Positions 27,486 to 37,031 of a stretch of DNA of 64,000 nt are shown piece by piece. The notes under the pieces are model-generated. The model ran no database searches. It saw nothing but the letters and a program-made list of their open reading frames with translations, and was not told the origin of the DNA. The stretch is from NCBI RefSeq assembly GCF_003048775.2, contig NZ_CP049272.1, positions 744,001 to 808,000 on the forward strand, in the 5' to 3' direction. This DNA is from Campylobacter concisus. Its GTDB lineage: Bacteria; Campylobacterota; Campylobacteria; Campylobacterales; Campylobacteraceae. Within the stretch, counting starts at the first letter, position 1, and each line of letters starts with the position of its first letter. A program made the translations under genes and the position numbers.

Positions 27486-29018
27486 ATGAGAGCATTGCTT
27501 AGCGTTAGCGATAAAGAGGGCATTGTAGAGTTTGCAAAGGGGCTGGAAGAGCTTGGCTGGCAGATACTTTCAACTGGCGGTACATTTAAGCTTTTAAAAG
27601 AAAATGGCATCAAAGCCACTGAGGTTAGCGAATTTACGGCTTCACCTGAGATGTTTGAGGGCAGGGTAAAGACGCTTCATCCAAAGATACATGGCGGCAT
27701 CTTGCATAAACGTGACGACGCTACGCACGTGGCTCAGGCAAAAGAGCATGGCATCGAGGGCATAGACCTAGTTTGCGTAAATTTATATCCATTTAAAGAG
27801 ACTACGATTAGGACAGATGACTTTGCTGAGATCATCGAAAATATTGACATCGGTGGCCCAGCCATGGTAAGAAGTGCAGCTAAAAATTTTAAAGACGTGC
27901 TTATCGTTACTAGCGTGCTTGATTATGATGAAATTTTAAAGCGCCTAAAAGAGAAAAGTGATGATTTTGAGTTTAGAAGATCGCTGATGATAAAGGCATT
28001 CGAGCACACAGCAGCTTATGATAGTATGATCGCAAACTATATGAATGATAGATTTAATGGTGGTTTTGGCGATGCTAGATTTATCGTGGGAAGCAAGGTT
28101 TTTGACACAAGATACGGAGAAAATCCACACCAAAAAGGCGCACTTTATGAGTTTGATTATTTCTTTACAAATAACTTTAGAGCCTTAAAAGGCGAGGCAA
28201 GTTTCAATAATATGACCGATATAAATGGCGCATTGATGCTTGCAACTAGCTTTGATGATGCGCCAGCAGTGGCTATCATCAAGCACGCTAACCCTTGCGG
28301 CTTTGCAGTAAAAGATACCTTGCTTGAGAGCTACGAGGCTGCGCTTAAGTGCGATCCGATCTCAGCTTACGGCGGTGTGGTTGCAATAAATGGCACACTT
28401 GATGAGAAGCTAGCAAAAAAGATAAATGAAATTTACGTTGAAGTAATAATTGCTGCAAATGTTGATGAAGCAGCTCTTAAAGTATTTGAGAGTAAAAAAC
28501 GTATCAAAATTTTCACTCAAGACAATAAATTTTTAGTTCGCTCAAATGATAAATTTGACTTTAAGCACGTTGATGGTGGATTTGTATTTCAAGAAAGAGA
28601 CTATGTAAAAGACGAAGAGCTTGAAAATATGAAGCAAATGAGCAAGAAATTTGCAACTGGTAGCGAACTAAAAGATGCTCAGATCGCGTGGAAAGTGGCT
28701 GCGCTAACGAAGAGCAACTGCGTAGTTTATGTAAAAGATGGCGCTATGGTGGCTATTGGCATGGGTATGACTAGCCGTGTGGATGCTGCACGTGCAGCCG
28801 TGGCAAAGGCAAAAGAGCTAAAGATCGATCTAAGCGGTTGCGTTCTTGCAAGTGAGGCATTCTTTCCATTTAGAGATAGTATCGACATCGCTAGCAAGGT
28901 CGGCGTAAAATGTGTCATCGAGCCAGGTGGCAGCATCAGAGATGATGAGGTGATAGAGGCTACCGATGAGCATGGCATGTCACTATATTTTACTGGTGTT
29001 AGGCACTTCTTGCACTAA
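27486..29018 (+). CDS. purH: Bifunctional AICAR transformylase/IMP cyclohydrolase
   Basis: The last two steps of IMP synthesis. The N-terminal IMP cyclohydrolase domain (1-190) has the STGGT motif and [12 protein letters not shown]. The C-terminal transformylase domain has NPCGFAVKD and GGVVAING, and ends in the FFPFRDSID and [13 protein letters not shown] motifs. At 510 residues the length is normal. AAGGAG at 27475-27480 supports the ATG. A strong terminator hairpin follows. Confidence 0.97.
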   Translation: MRALLSVSDKEGIVEFAKGLEELGWQILSTGGTFKLLKENGIKATEVSEFTASPEMFEGRVKTLHPKIHGGILHKRDDATHVAQAKEHGIEGIDLVCVNLYPFKETTIRTDDFAEIIENIDIGGPAMVRSAAKNFKDVLIVTSVLDYDEILKRLKEKSDDFEFRRSLMIKAFEHTAAYDSMIANYMNDRFNGGFGDARFIVGSKVFDTRYGENPHQKGALYEFDYFFTNNFRALKGEASFNNMTDINGALMLATSFDDAPAVAIIKHANPCGFAVKDTLLESYEAALKCDPISAYGGVVAINGTLDEKLAKKINEIYVEVIIAANVDEAALKVFESKKRIKIFTQDNKFLVRSNDKFDFKHVDGGFVFQERDYVKDEELENMKQMSKKFATGSELKDAQIAWKVAALTKSNCVVYVKDGAMVAIGMGMTSRVDAARAAVAKAKELKIDLSGCVLASEAFFPFRDSIDIASKVGVKCVIEPGGSIRDDEVIEATDEHGMSLYFTGVRHFLH

Positions 29019-29023
29019 AATTT

Positions 29024-29045
29024 AGGGGCGCTTGCCCCTTTCTTC
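29024..29045 (+). terminator. Intrinsic terminator after purH
   Basis: AGGGGC (29024-29029), loop GCTT, then GCCCCT (29034-29039), followed by a T-rich tail TTTCTT. Good match to a Rho-independent terminator. Confidence 0.85.
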
Positions 29046-29068
29046 ACACTTTATAACTTTAATTTTCA

Positions 29069-29074
29069 TATAAT
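29069..29074 (+). promoter_or_regulatory. Probable -10 box of msrAB
   Basis: TATAAT 25 bases before the ATG at 29099, just after the purH terminator; consistent with separate transcription of the msrAB gene. Confidence 0.55.
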
Positions 29075-29098
29075 CTTTTAAAAATGAAAGGAGATAGA

Positions 29099-30139
29099 AT
29101 GAAAAAGATCTTAAAATTTATCTTAATGGCGGCGGTGTTTTTTGGTCTAAATTTGATGGCAAAAGATGAGCTTATAAAGGAGCAGACGATGGCAGGGCAA
29201 AATTTAAAAGAAATTTATCTAGCAGGCGGTTGCTTTTGGGGTATGCAGGGATATTTTAAAAAGATATTTGGCGTAGTGGATACAAAGGTAGGCTACGCGA
29301 ATGGCAAGAGCGAAAATACTAGCTACCGCGAGCTTCATGAGAGTGATCATGCTGAGACACTTTATGTAAAATACGACGAAAATAGAGTCGCTTTGGCTGA
29401 AATTTTGGCTCACTTTTTTAGGGTAATCGATCCGACCTCGCTAAACAAACAAGGCAATGACGTTGGTAGGCAGTATAGAAGCGGAATTTACTATGTGAGC
29501 GAAAGTGATCTGCCAACGATAGAGAGCTTTATGAAAATAGAGCAAAAGAAATTTAAAGATAAGATCGTGGTTGAGGTGGCGCCACTTAAAAATTTCGTCT
29601 TAGGTGAGGAGTATCATCAAGATTATCTTGATAAAAATCCTTTTGGATATTGTCACATTGACCTAGGTTTAGCTGATAAACCGCTTTACGATGAGGCAAA
29701 ATTTAAGCCGCTTAGTAAAGATGAGCTAAAGAAAAATTTAAGTAGCGAGCAGTATGCCGTGACGCAAGAAGCAGCGACCGAGAGGCCATTTAGCAGCGAG
29801 TATGATAAATTTGATCAAAAAGGCATTTATGTAGATATAACGAGCGGAAAGCCACTTTTCTCAAGTGCAGATAAATTTGATGCAGGATGTGGCTGGCCAA
29901 GCTTTACAAAGCCTATCACGACAACAGCTCTTTCGTATAAGGAGGACAACTCGTTTATGATGAAAAGGGTCGAAGTTAAGTCTCAAAATAGCGATGCGCA
30001 CCTTGGACATGTTTTTGACGATGGCCCAAGCGATAAGGGTGGGCTAAGATATTGCATAAACGGCGCAAGCCTTAAATTTATACCACTTGAAGATATGGCT
30101 AGGCTTGGATACGAGGAATTTATACCTTACATAAAATAG
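29099..30139 (+). CDS. msrAB: Exported methionine sulfoxide reductase MsrA-MsrB fusion
   Basis: Repairs both S- and R-methionine sulfoxides. The start at 29099 is taken because AAAGGAG is at 29087-29093; the product then begins with a signal peptide (about 1-21, [16 protein letters not shown]), placing it in the periplasm. The MsrA domain has [11 protein letters not shown] (active Cys in GCFWG) and the MsrB domain DAGCGWPSF and [11 protein letters not shown] (active Cys in RxCxN). The CxxC zinc pairs of many MsrB proteins are not visible. Helper redox protein is not encoded nearby. Confidence 0.93.
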   Translation: MKKILKFILMAAVFFGLNLMAKDELIKEQTMAGQNLKEIYLAGGCFWGMQGYFKKIFGVVDTKVGYANGKSENTSYRELHESDHAETLYVKYDENRVALAEILAHFFRVIDPTSLNKQGNDVGRQYRSGIYYVSESDLPTIESFMKIEQKKFKDKIVVEVAPLKNFVLGEEYHQDYLDKNPFGYCHIDLGLADKPLYDEAKFKPLSKDELKKNLSSEQYAVTQEAATERPFSSEYDKFDQKGIYVDITSGKPLFSSADKFDAGCGWPSFTKPITTTALSYKEDNSFMMKRVEVKSQNSDAHLGHVFDDGPSDKGGLRYCINGASLKFIPLEDMARLGYEEFIPYIK

Positions 30140-30182
30140 CTTTTGTTGAAGCAAATCAATAGTTTAAAAAGTTTAATCAGAG

Positions 30183-30188
30183 TATAAT
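30183..30188 (+). promoter_or_regulatory. Probable -10 box of the DUF2249 cluster
   Basis: TATAAT 24 bases before the ATG at 30213, in the 73-base gap after msrAB. Confidence 0.5.
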
Positions 30189-30212
30189 TCTCCAAAATTA
30201 AAAGGAGAAAAA

Positions 30213-30551
30213 ATGAGCGATTTTTTCAAAAACGCAGAGCAGTTTAATGTCGATGGTGCAACTGTGCCATTTTATAAATTTAATGAAAATGGTGTAAATT
30301 TTGTTGGCTTTGATTCACGTCCTTGCGTGCCGCCAGAGCCAATGGTCAATGCATTAATCGCTATTAAATTTGCTGATAAAGACACAAAAATTATGATGCT
30401 AAATCATAAATTTCCAGCTGGTCTTATACCAAAGATAGATAAGAGCTTTGATATAGAGCGTGAAGATATAGATGGTGGGGCTGTAAAGATGATTTTTAGC
30501 CTAAAAGACGGTGCAAACATAGAAGACGTAGATATGAGTCTTTGCCACTAA
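30213..30551 (+). CDS. DUF2249-like small protein
   Basis: A 112-residue soluble protein. The central GFDSRPCVPPEPMVNALIAI matches the DxRxxxPPEPLxxxLxAL pattern of DUF2249 domains, a TusA-like fold often found next to respiratory or nitrogen-oxide genes. The Cys before the PPEP could be functional. AAAGGAG upstream supports the ATG. It is followed after 1 base by the membrane gene, suggesting joint function. Confidence 0.65.
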   Translation: MSDFFKNAEQFNVDGATVPFYKFNENGVNFVGFDSRPCVPPEPMVNALIAIKFADKDTKIMMLNHKFPAGLIPKIDKSFDIEREDIDGGAVKMIFSLKDGANIEDVDMSLCH

Positions 30552-30552
30552 G

Positions 30553-31743
30553 ATGCTTTTAAATACTTACGCGCCACCATTTAAGCTAGTCGGTGGATAT
30601 TTTATTGCTGGAATTTTCTTTTTAGCATTAAGTGTGCCGGCATTCTTTTATACAGATTTTGATGCGATTAGCTCACTAAACACAGCTGGTTTTTTGCATA
30701 TATTTTTTGTTGGCTTTGTTATGAGTATTATTATCGGAGCACTTTATCAGCTAACCTCAGTCATCTTAGAAAAGCCATTTTTTACAGCAAAAGGTGCTAT
30801 TTTAAATTTGGCTATTTTTTGTCTATCATTGCTGGGTATGTGTTACGGGATGTTATTTGCTGATGCTAAAATTTTACAAATTAGTGGAGTTTTGCTTTTT
30901 TGCTCACTTGCCTTTTTTGCTACGACTTATGCACTAAGCTTTATGGATAATGAAAAAAAGAGCTTTGCGGCCTTTGCACTTTTTGTTTCAGCTGTCTTTT
31001 TGCTAATTGGAATAACGCTTGGTTTTTGCTTGCTTATGATACTTAGTGGCACGCTGATGCTTGATTTTGAGATGACACTAAAATTTCACGTTTATTTTGT
31101 GCTGGGATTTGTATTTCTTGTGATACTTGGAGCTGCTAGCGTACTCTTACCTATGTTTGCATTGGCTCACGATCTAAAATTTACACTTAGCAAGACCTCA
31201 CTAGCATGCTATATTTTGGGTGGCATCTTACTAGCTTTTAATGAAAATTTGTCTATTTTGTCAATATGTGTGGCGGCTTTACTTTTTATAGCTCAAGCGC
31301 TTTATATTTTAAAAAAACGCGTTAGAAAGGCGTATGATTACTGGAATGTAAATATAGTGCTTTCGTTGGTGGCTTTGCTTGGTGCCACTGTTTTTATAGC
31401 TTTAGACAAATTAAATTTAGCTGCATATTTTTTAATATATGGCTTTTTGTTTGCTTTTATCGTAGCTCATCTTTATAAGATCGCACCATTTCTCATATGG
31501 TATCACTACGTAGCACCTTTTGTCGGAAAGGTAAAAGTGCCACTTCTTGATGCCATGATACTAAAAAAGATAGCTTATTTTGGTATAGCTTTTAATGCTA
31601 TCTCGCTTCTTTGTTATCTTCTATCAACTTGCTTTGAACTAGAAATTTTAGTGCAAGCAGGTATGATTTTTATAGCTCTTAGTATAGTTTTGCTATCGAT
31701 AAATATAATAAATATTTTTAGATTTACTGGTTTTAAAGGATAA
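30553..31743 (+). CDS. Polytopic membrane protein, possibly heme-copper-oxidase-like
   Basis: A 396-residue inner-membrane protein with about 12 hydrophobic helices. Several His lie at helix ends or centres: GFLHIFFVGFVMSII, LKFHVYFVLGFVFLV, FALAHDLKF, IVAHLYKIAPFLIWYHYVAP. Such spacing is reminiscent of NnrS or heme-copper-oxidase subunit I-like proteins that bind heme or copper. Family assignment is uncertain. It is transcribed with a DUF2249 gene before and a DUF59 gene after it. Confidence 0.55.
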   Translation: MLLNTYAPPFKLVGGYFIAGIFFLALSVPAFFYTDFDAISSLNTAGFLHIFFVGFVMSIIIGALYQLTSVILEKPFFTAKGAILNLAIFCLSLLGMCYGMLFADAKILQISGVLLFCSLAFFATTYALSFMDNEKKSFAAFALFVSAVFLLIGITLGFCLLMILSGTLMLDFEMTLKFHVYFVLGFVFLVILGAASVLLPMFALAHDLKFTLSKTSLACYILGGILLAFNENLSILSICVAALLFIAQALYILKKRVRKAYDYWNVNIVLSLVALLGATVFIALDKLNLAAYFLIYGFLFAFIVAHLYKIAPFLIWYHYVAPFVGKVKVPLLDAMILKKIAYFGIAFNAISLLCYLLSTCFELEILVQAGMIFIALSIVLLSINIINIFRFTGFKG

Positions 31744-31746
31744 AAA

Positions 31747-32040
31747 ATGAAAGAAAAAATTTATAACGCACTGTCAAATATCGTTGATCCAGAAGTTGGC
31801 TTTGATATCGTTTCGCTCGGACTTATATATGATGCGAGCTGCGATGAGAATGGCAAAGCAAAGGTTACTATGACGCTTTCAACCAAATCTTGCCCGCTAC
31901 ATGAAATGATACTTGGCTGGGTAGAGACTGCCGTGCTTGATATAGAAGGCGTCAAAGAGTGTGAGATCGATCTTGTCTGGGAGCCTGAGTGGAATATACA
32001 AATGGCAAGCGATTTTGTAAAAGCACAACTTGGAGTTTAA
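31747..32040 (+). CDS. DUF59 metal-sulfur cluster assembly-like protein
   Basis: A 97-residue protein of the DUF59/MIP18 (SufT/PaaD-like) family. It has the VDPEVGFDIVSLGLIYDASC start and TLSTKSCPLHEMI with the conserved Cys. Relatives help deliver Fe-S clusters or act in metal-protein maturation. Here it is the third gene of the DUF2249 cluster and starts after AAAGGA. No other suf or isc genes are in the window. Confidence 0.8.
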   Translation: MKEKIYNALSNIVDPEVGFDIVSLGLIYDASCDENGKAKVTMTLSTKSCPLHEMILGWVETAVLDIEGVKECEIDLVWEPEWNIQMASDFVKAQLGV

Positions 32041-32083
32041 TTTTTAAGTTTTTGGATTTAAAGGTTTGTAAATTTTTAATAAG

Positions 32084-32105
32084 CTAGAGAGCAAAAGCTC
32101 TCTAG
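32084..32105. terminator. Bidirectional terminator hairpin
   Basis: CTAGAGAGC, loop AAAA, GCTCTCTAG: a perfect 9-bp stem, with AAATTTT to one side and AAATTTTTAAT to the other. It lies between the convergent DUF59 gene and ftsZ. Confidence 0.85.
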
Positions 32106-32129
32106 AAATTTTAAGGAGTTTGTTTTTTA

Positions 32130-33269
32130 TTAGTCCATTTGATGGCGCATAAATGATGGCACATCAAGCTGTGACATATAGTCTTCGTCATATCCACCAC
32201 TAACTTTTTTAAGTCTTAATATACGCTCTTTTTTTATGATATCGTTTGCATTAGAAGTTTGTATTTCATCTTTTTTTTCAGTTTCTTTTTGTGAGCTTTG
32301 AAAACCTGTGGCTATTATTGTAACTTCAACTTTATTGTCTTCTATTTTGTCATCAGTTGTTGTACCAAATATAATTTCAGCATCTTCATCTGCTGCCTCA
32401 TGAATAATGCTCATCGCATTATTGATATCAGCTAGTGGGCAACTAGGGCTTATTCTAAAATGAACTAAAATACCAAATGCGCCATTTATTGTCATATTAT
32501 CAAGAAGTGGTGATTGTATAGCATTTTTTATAGCTTCTTGTGCTGCATCTTCGCCGCTTGCTTCGCCAACACCCATTAGAGCTAGTCCTCTATGGCTCAT
32601 AATCGTTCTAACATCAGCAAAGTCTAGATTTATGTCGCTTTTTCCTGAATCAAGCACGATCGTACTCATGCCATTGACGGCTCTTGCAAGTACTTCATCG
32701 ACCATTTCAAAGCTTTCTTTTATGCCAGCATTTTTATCAATTAGTGTTAAGAGCTTATCGTTTGGAATGACTACAATAGAATCGCTTTCTTTTCTAAGTT
32801 CTTCAAGGCCACAATCAGCCAATTTTCTACGTTTTTTTCCTTCAAACATAAAAGGCATAGTAACAACTGCAACTGTTAGTGCGCCAATATCTTTTGCAGC
32901 TTGAGCAACTACTGGAGCTGCACCTGTACCAGTTCCACCACCAAGTCCTGTACCGATAAAAACTATATCTGATGTCTCAAGTGCACTTTTTACTTCATCG
33001 TAGCTCTCTTCAGCAGCAGCTTTTCCTATTTCAGGTCTCATGCCTGCACCTAGACCTTTTGTTGTCTTTTCTCCAAGCTGTATTTTTGTATGTGCAAGAG
33101 AATTTTCAAGAGCCTTAGCATCTGTATTAGCAACAATAAGATCTATATTTAAATTTGGATTAACTCTTATTATGTGGTTGACCATATTGCCACCACCTCC
33201 ACCTACACCTACGACCTTTATCTTTGCACCATAGATGCTTTTATTTTCTTCTACTGTGAAGCTACTCAT
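32130..33269 (-). CDS. ftsZ: Cell division protein FtsZ
   Basis: The tubulin-like GTPase that forms the Z ring. The GTP-binding tubulin signature GGGTGTGAAP lies near residue 110, after the N-terminal GVGGGGGN loop, and NLDFADV (T7 loop region) follows. At 379 residues it is normal length. The C-terminus ends LDVPSFMRHQMD, matching the DVPSFMR-type tail that binds FtsA. AAGGAG precedes the ATG on the minus strand. The order ftsZ, ftsA, ppiD is as in C. jejuni. Confidence 0.98.
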   Translation of the reverse strand: MSSFTVEENKSIYGAKIKVVGVGGGGGNMVNHIIRVNPNLNIDLIVANTDAKALENSLAHTKIQLGEKTTKGLGAGMRPEIGKAAAEESYDEVKSALETSDIVFIGTGLGGGTGTGAAPVVAQAAKDIGALTVAVVTMPFMFEGKKRRKLADCGLEELRKESDSIVVIPNDKLLTLIDKNAGIKESFEMVDEVLARAVNGMSTIVLDSGKSDINLDFADVRTIMSHRGLALMGVGEASGEDAAQEAIKNAIQSPLLDNMTINGAFGILVHFRISPSCPLADINNAMSIIHEAADEDAEIIFGTTTDDKIEDNKVEVTIIATGFQSSQKETEKKDEIQTSNANDIIKKERILRLKKVSGGYDEDYMSQLDVPSFMRHQMD

Positions 33270-33283
33270 TTTTGAAATTCTCC

Positions 33284-34711
33284 TTAAAATAATTGTGTAA
33301 TACTATACCAAAATTTTGCAAAAGCATTTGGCTTTTTTTCTTGTTTGCTAATATCTGCAATATTGGCAAGCTCTTCTTTGTTTTTTGATTTATTTGCTAT
33401 CTCTAATTCAAAATCTTTATCAGAAAAACTATCCTCTTTTTCATTTGGATCCTGCACCTCTTGTCCAAAATTTTGTACATTTTCTTCTTCTACAAAAACA
33501 TTCCTAAAATTTGCTTTCGGTTTTGAGGCTATTTCCCCTTGGTATCTCATTTTTTTCTCAGAATCAATCTCGTATGGGCTAAAGTTGCCAGCACCATACA
33601 AACAAAGCCCTATAGCACAAGAATTTGCTGGGTCTCTTAAAATTTCAAATAATCCATCCATTTCTTTTGGTTTTGCTATACGAACTGGCATTTTATCAAA
33701 TATCGCAGATGCAAGATCCCTAATACCTTCTAGCTTAGTCATGCCGCCAGTAAGTATTATTCCAGCACCAATGCTATCTTTATAGCCGCTATCTTCTAGC
33801 ATCTTAGCAAGTACCATAAGGGTTTCTTCTGCTCTGGCATATATAACATTTGATATTATGTCTAGTGAAACTTCGTGGCTTTTTGTTTCATCTCCAAGTA
33901 TCGGGAGCTCTATTAGATCAACTGACTTATTTATTAAAGCACCATAACCTAATTTTATCTCTTCTGCCTTTGGAAGTGGTGTATGTAGAGCCATAGAAAG
34001 ATCATTTGTAATGTTTGCTGAGCCAACAGGTAAAAATTCATTGTATCTTATAGAATTTCCAGAATGCACTACAAGATTACAAGTAGCACCACCCATATCA
34101 ACAAGTGCGGCACCAAGCTCTTTCTCATCTTTTGTTAATGTTGCTATCGCAGAAGCATATCCTGAAAGGACTATGTTATCTAGCTGAACGCCTGCTAAAT
34201 TTACGGCTTTTCTTAGGTTGCTAATAGATGATTTTTGTACTGTAACAATATGTGTTTGCACTTCCAGTCTACTACCATTCATGCCTATTGGATCTTCAAT
34301 GTGTTCTTGTCCATCTACTTTAAAATTATAAGGAAGAACATGTAATTTTTCATATTCATGAGGTATATCAGCTGTATGATCGGCCATTTGCATAGCACGC
34401 TCAATCTCTTTTATACCTATTTCATGATTTGGTATATTCACTACACCACTACTGTCAACGCTTTTTGTATACGCACCAGAAATAGAAACTATGACCTTTT
34501 CATAGCGTGTTCCTGCAACTCTTTGTGCTTCTATTAATGCATTTTTTATTGACTTTGCAGCTTGTTCAATATTAGTTATAACACCTTTTCTTATTCCCTG
34601 CGTTTTTTCAGTTCCAATTCCAATTATCTTAATACCATTTTCATCATGTTGTGCTATTACTGCACAAATCTGGAAAGAGCCGATATCTATACCTAAAATT
34701 TTTGTACTCAA
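33284..34711 (-). CDS. ftsA: Cell division protein FtsA
   Basis: An actin-like ATPase that anchors FtsZ to the membrane. At 475 residues it has N-terminal LGIDIGSFQICAVIA (phosphate 1), LVDMGGATCNL (phosphate 2) and ILTGGMTKLEG (adenosine) motifs. The acidic C-terminal extension (about 395-455) is longer than in E. coli and ends in an amphipathic helix NAFAKFWYSITQLF that should bind the membrane. It is 14 bases upstream of ftsZ and probably co-transcribed. Confidence 0.97.
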   Translation of the reverse strand: MSTKILGIDIGSFQICAVIAQHDENGIKIIGIGTEKTQGIRKGVITNIEQAAKSIKNALIEAQRVAGTRYEKVIVSISGAYTKSVDSSGVVNIPNHEIGIKEIERAMQMADHTADIPHEYEKLHVLPYNFKVDGQEHIEDPIGMNGSRLEVQTHIVTVQKSSISNLRKAVNLAGVQLDNIVLSGYASAIATLTKDEKELGAALVDMGGATCNLVVHSGNSIRYNEFLPVGSANITNDLSMALHTPLPKAEEIKLGYGALINKSVDLIELPILGDETKSHEVSLDIISNVIYARAEETLMVLAKMLEDSGYKDSIGAGIILTGGMTKLEGIRDLASAIFDKMPVRIAKPKEMDGLFEILRDPANSCAIGLCLYGAGNFSPYEIDSEKKMRYQGEIASKPKANFRNVFVEEENVQNFGQEVQDPNEKEDSFSDKDFELEIANKSKNKEELANIADISKQEKKPNAFAKFWYSITQLF

Positions 34712-34717
34712 GATAAA

Positions 34718-36178
34718 TTACCTTTTGATATATTCTTTAATTTCATAGTATTTTTTTAGTTTGTTTGTTAAATCTTTTATTAACTCATTATTTTTAAGCA
34801 TTGTAACGTTTTGCTGTGTTATTTGCTTATAGTTATTATCTATATTATCTACAAGCAACCTTTGTTCCAAAATATCGTATATAACGGCCTTATCTTCTAA
34901 TATAACATAATCTTCTTTTTTGTTGTTAGTTTCAAAAAGTTGAGAAACAAAAGTTCTAGTTTCACTTTCATTTAGTCCTAAGATAGAGCCATTTATATCT
35001 CTACTGATAAAGCCTATATCAGTTCCTTTGAAATTTTGTAAAGACTCTTTTGCTATGGTTATTAAGTTTTCTTTTTTCTTTTTATCTTTGTAAATTTTAA
35101 GCACCATTGCTCTTGCTTGTTCAAAACTCATAGGTTGTGGAGGAGTTATACTTTTTACTCTAACTATCAAATATCCATCTTTATATGTAAACGGTTTTAT
35201 CACCTCACCAACTTTTGCCCCTTTTATTTCATCGAGCGAGAATGTCGCATTATCTTCATTTATACTAACAAATTCATTTGTTGCAAGCTCAGCTTTTTTG
35301 ATAGAGGTATATTTTTTTAAAGCATCGGTCTTACTTTTCTCAATATTGTAGTCTTTGACAACTTCAGTCTTTACTTCGTCAAATGATTTGATTTTATCAT
35401 CAGAGCCTTTGTATCTCTCCTTGTTTTCGTTATAGTAGTCACTCAAAGTAGTTTGATTTACATCATTTTTATTTGACTCTATAAAGTATGTTTCTAGACC
35501 ATATATAGTCTTTGTCATATAGTTGTTTTTATTTGTTTCCCAAAGATTCTTTAGCTCTTTTTCATCTATTTTTATATCACTTTGATTAGCATTTATTATC
35601 TGTATTGCTAATTTGTCTTGCATAAAAAAGCTTGCTTCCATCATTGCAATGTCTTCTTTGCTAGCTGGTAAATTTAAAATAGTTCTAAGCTTATCAAGTA
35701 GTATTGTTAGTTTTAAATTTTCTTCAAAATCAGTTGGATTTATTCTAGCTCTTCTTAAAATATCGTAGTATAAATTTTTATCAAAAGTACCATCTTTTTG
35801 AAATGTTGGATCAGCGATTATATATTTTAAAATATCATCTTTACTAACACTAAGACCTATATCGTCTGCAAAATTTAATAGTAAATTCTCTTGAATTGTA
35901 GCCTGAAGTGCAGCATTTTGTAAGCCTAACTCATTGGCCTTTTCTTGTGTTAATTTACCATCAAAAAGATTATTGTAGTATTGATACAAATTATCGTATT
36001 TTTGTTGTAGTTCTTGAATGCTTATATTTCTGTGTCCTACTTTTGCTACCGAAGTGGCTCGATTGCTGTTTAAATCATATGCTCCCCAGCCTACAAAGCC
36101 TGCTCCAACAAAGGCTATTGTACTTACCCAAATGGTAACAACTAGGTATTTTTTATGTTTTTGCATCCAAGACAACAT
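34718..36178 (-). CDS. PpiD/SurA-like peptidyl-prolyl isomerase
   Basis: A 486-residue periplasmic folding factor anchored by one N-terminal membrane segment (about 12-32, VVTIWVSTIAFVGAGFVGWG). A SurA_N-type domain with NISIQELQQKYDNLYQYY follows. The C-terminal part contains a parvulin-like KPFTYKDGYLIVRVKSITP segment. It helps outer membrane protein folding. Same order with ftsA and ftsZ as in C. jejuni; it is 6 bases upstream of ftsA. The isomerase active site is not secure by eye. Confidence 0.85.
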   Translation of the reverse strand: MLSWMQKHKKYLVVTIWVSTIAFVGAGFVGWGAYDLNSNRATSVAKVGHRNISIQELQQKYDNLYQYYNNLFDGKLTQEKANELGLQNAALQATIQENLLLNFADDIGLSVSKDDILKYIIADPTFQKDGTFDKNLYYDILRRARINPTDFEENLKLTILLDKLRTILNLPASKEDIAMMEASFFMQDKLAIQIINANQSDIKIDEKELKNLWETNKNNYMTKTIYGLETYFIESNKNDVNQTTLSDYYNENKERYKGSDDKIKSFDEVKTEVVKDYNIEKSKTDALKKYTSIKKAELATNEFVSINEDNATFSLDEIKGAKVGEVIKPFTYKDGYLIVRVKSITPPQPMSFEQARAMVLKIYKDKKKKENLITIAKESLQNFKGTDIGFISRDINGSILGLNESETRTFVSQLFETNNKKEDYVILEDKAVIYDILEQRLLVDNIDNNYKQITQQNVTMLKNNELIKDLTNKLKKYYEIKEYIKR

Positions 36179-36316
36179 TAAATTTTCCTTTAAAAGACTA
36201 ACGAAATTCGTATGATATATTATATAAAATTGCCTTAAATAAGCTTAAAATAGGGGCTTTAAAAATACCTTTGTGAAGAATTTTAATAACATTTTTTTGG
36301 TATTGTTAGCAAAATT

Positions 36317-36904
36317 TTAAATACTATAATCGCTATAACCACTAGTTAAATGAAGCAATTTGCAGCTATTTTCTAGTAAAGCTATCTCTTTTGCAAGAAG
36401 CTGAGGGCTTCTACTGTAGGCATAAATGCCATATCCTTTAATGATAATAATGTTTGTATTTTTTTCAACCATATATCTATAAATTTCAGTTTCTGCACGC
36501 TCATACCAGTCGTCATATTGTTTTGGATCATAGACTAAAATTTCATTAAATCTCATATACCCAAAATAATCTTTCGGTACTATTTTTTCATGTTTCATTG
36601 CGTAGGCAGTTGCGTATGGTGGCATTGCGTAGCAAACAAATCTCGCCTCATTTATATTTTTATAAATATTTAAGTGTATATCAGCATCAAGACTAGCTTC
36701 ATTCCAACGATAGTCTTTTTTTGATGAAAGAAGTGTCAAATCATCATCTTTTAAATTATCAAAAATGGCATTTTGTTTATTGATTATAAATTGATTTTTT
36801 TCGACTCTTGCCGAAATCGAGCCGTGAAAAACGCCAAAAAAATTCTTTCTAAACATAGAAAGTGATATCGTTTTTATCTCATTTATTGAGTGTTCTAGCT
36901 CCAT
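36317..36904 (-). CDS. Class II aldolase/adducin-fold protein without metal histidines
   Basis: A 195-residue protein with the class II aldolase fold (VFHGSISARV start and CYAMPPYATAYAMKHE). The catalytic zinc histidines, normally in an HTHPPYATA-like motif, are replaced (CYAMPPYATA), and the third His, usually in a RHG turn, is Tyr (IIKGYGIYAYSRS). So it should not be an active aldolase. It may be a structural or regulatory relic. It lies between ppiD and the divergent rsmH. GGAG precedes the ATG. Confidence 0.7.
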   Translation of the reverse strand: MELEHSINEIKTISLSMFRKNFFGVFHGSISARVEKNQFIINKQNAIFDNLKDDDLTLLSSKKDYRWNEASLDADIHLNIYKNINEARFVCYAMPPYATAYAMKHEKIVPKDYFGYMRFNEILVYDPKQYDDWYERAETEIYRYMVEKNTNIIIIKGYGIYAYSRSPQLLAKEIALLENSCKLLHLTSGYSDYSI

Positions 36905-37031
36905 TTTTTCTCCTACATTTAAGCGATTATATTTAAGCTATCTTAAAATTTATGTAAAATTTTGTGTAATGATAGCTTTTTAAGTAAAATTTCGATAAAT
37001 TTTCCACACTATTTACTATACAGAGGCAGTG

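Noticed and set aside
33345-33785. Open frame of 146 residues on the plus strand
   Set aside because: Antisense to ftsA; low-complexity Ser/Phe composition typical of shadow frames.
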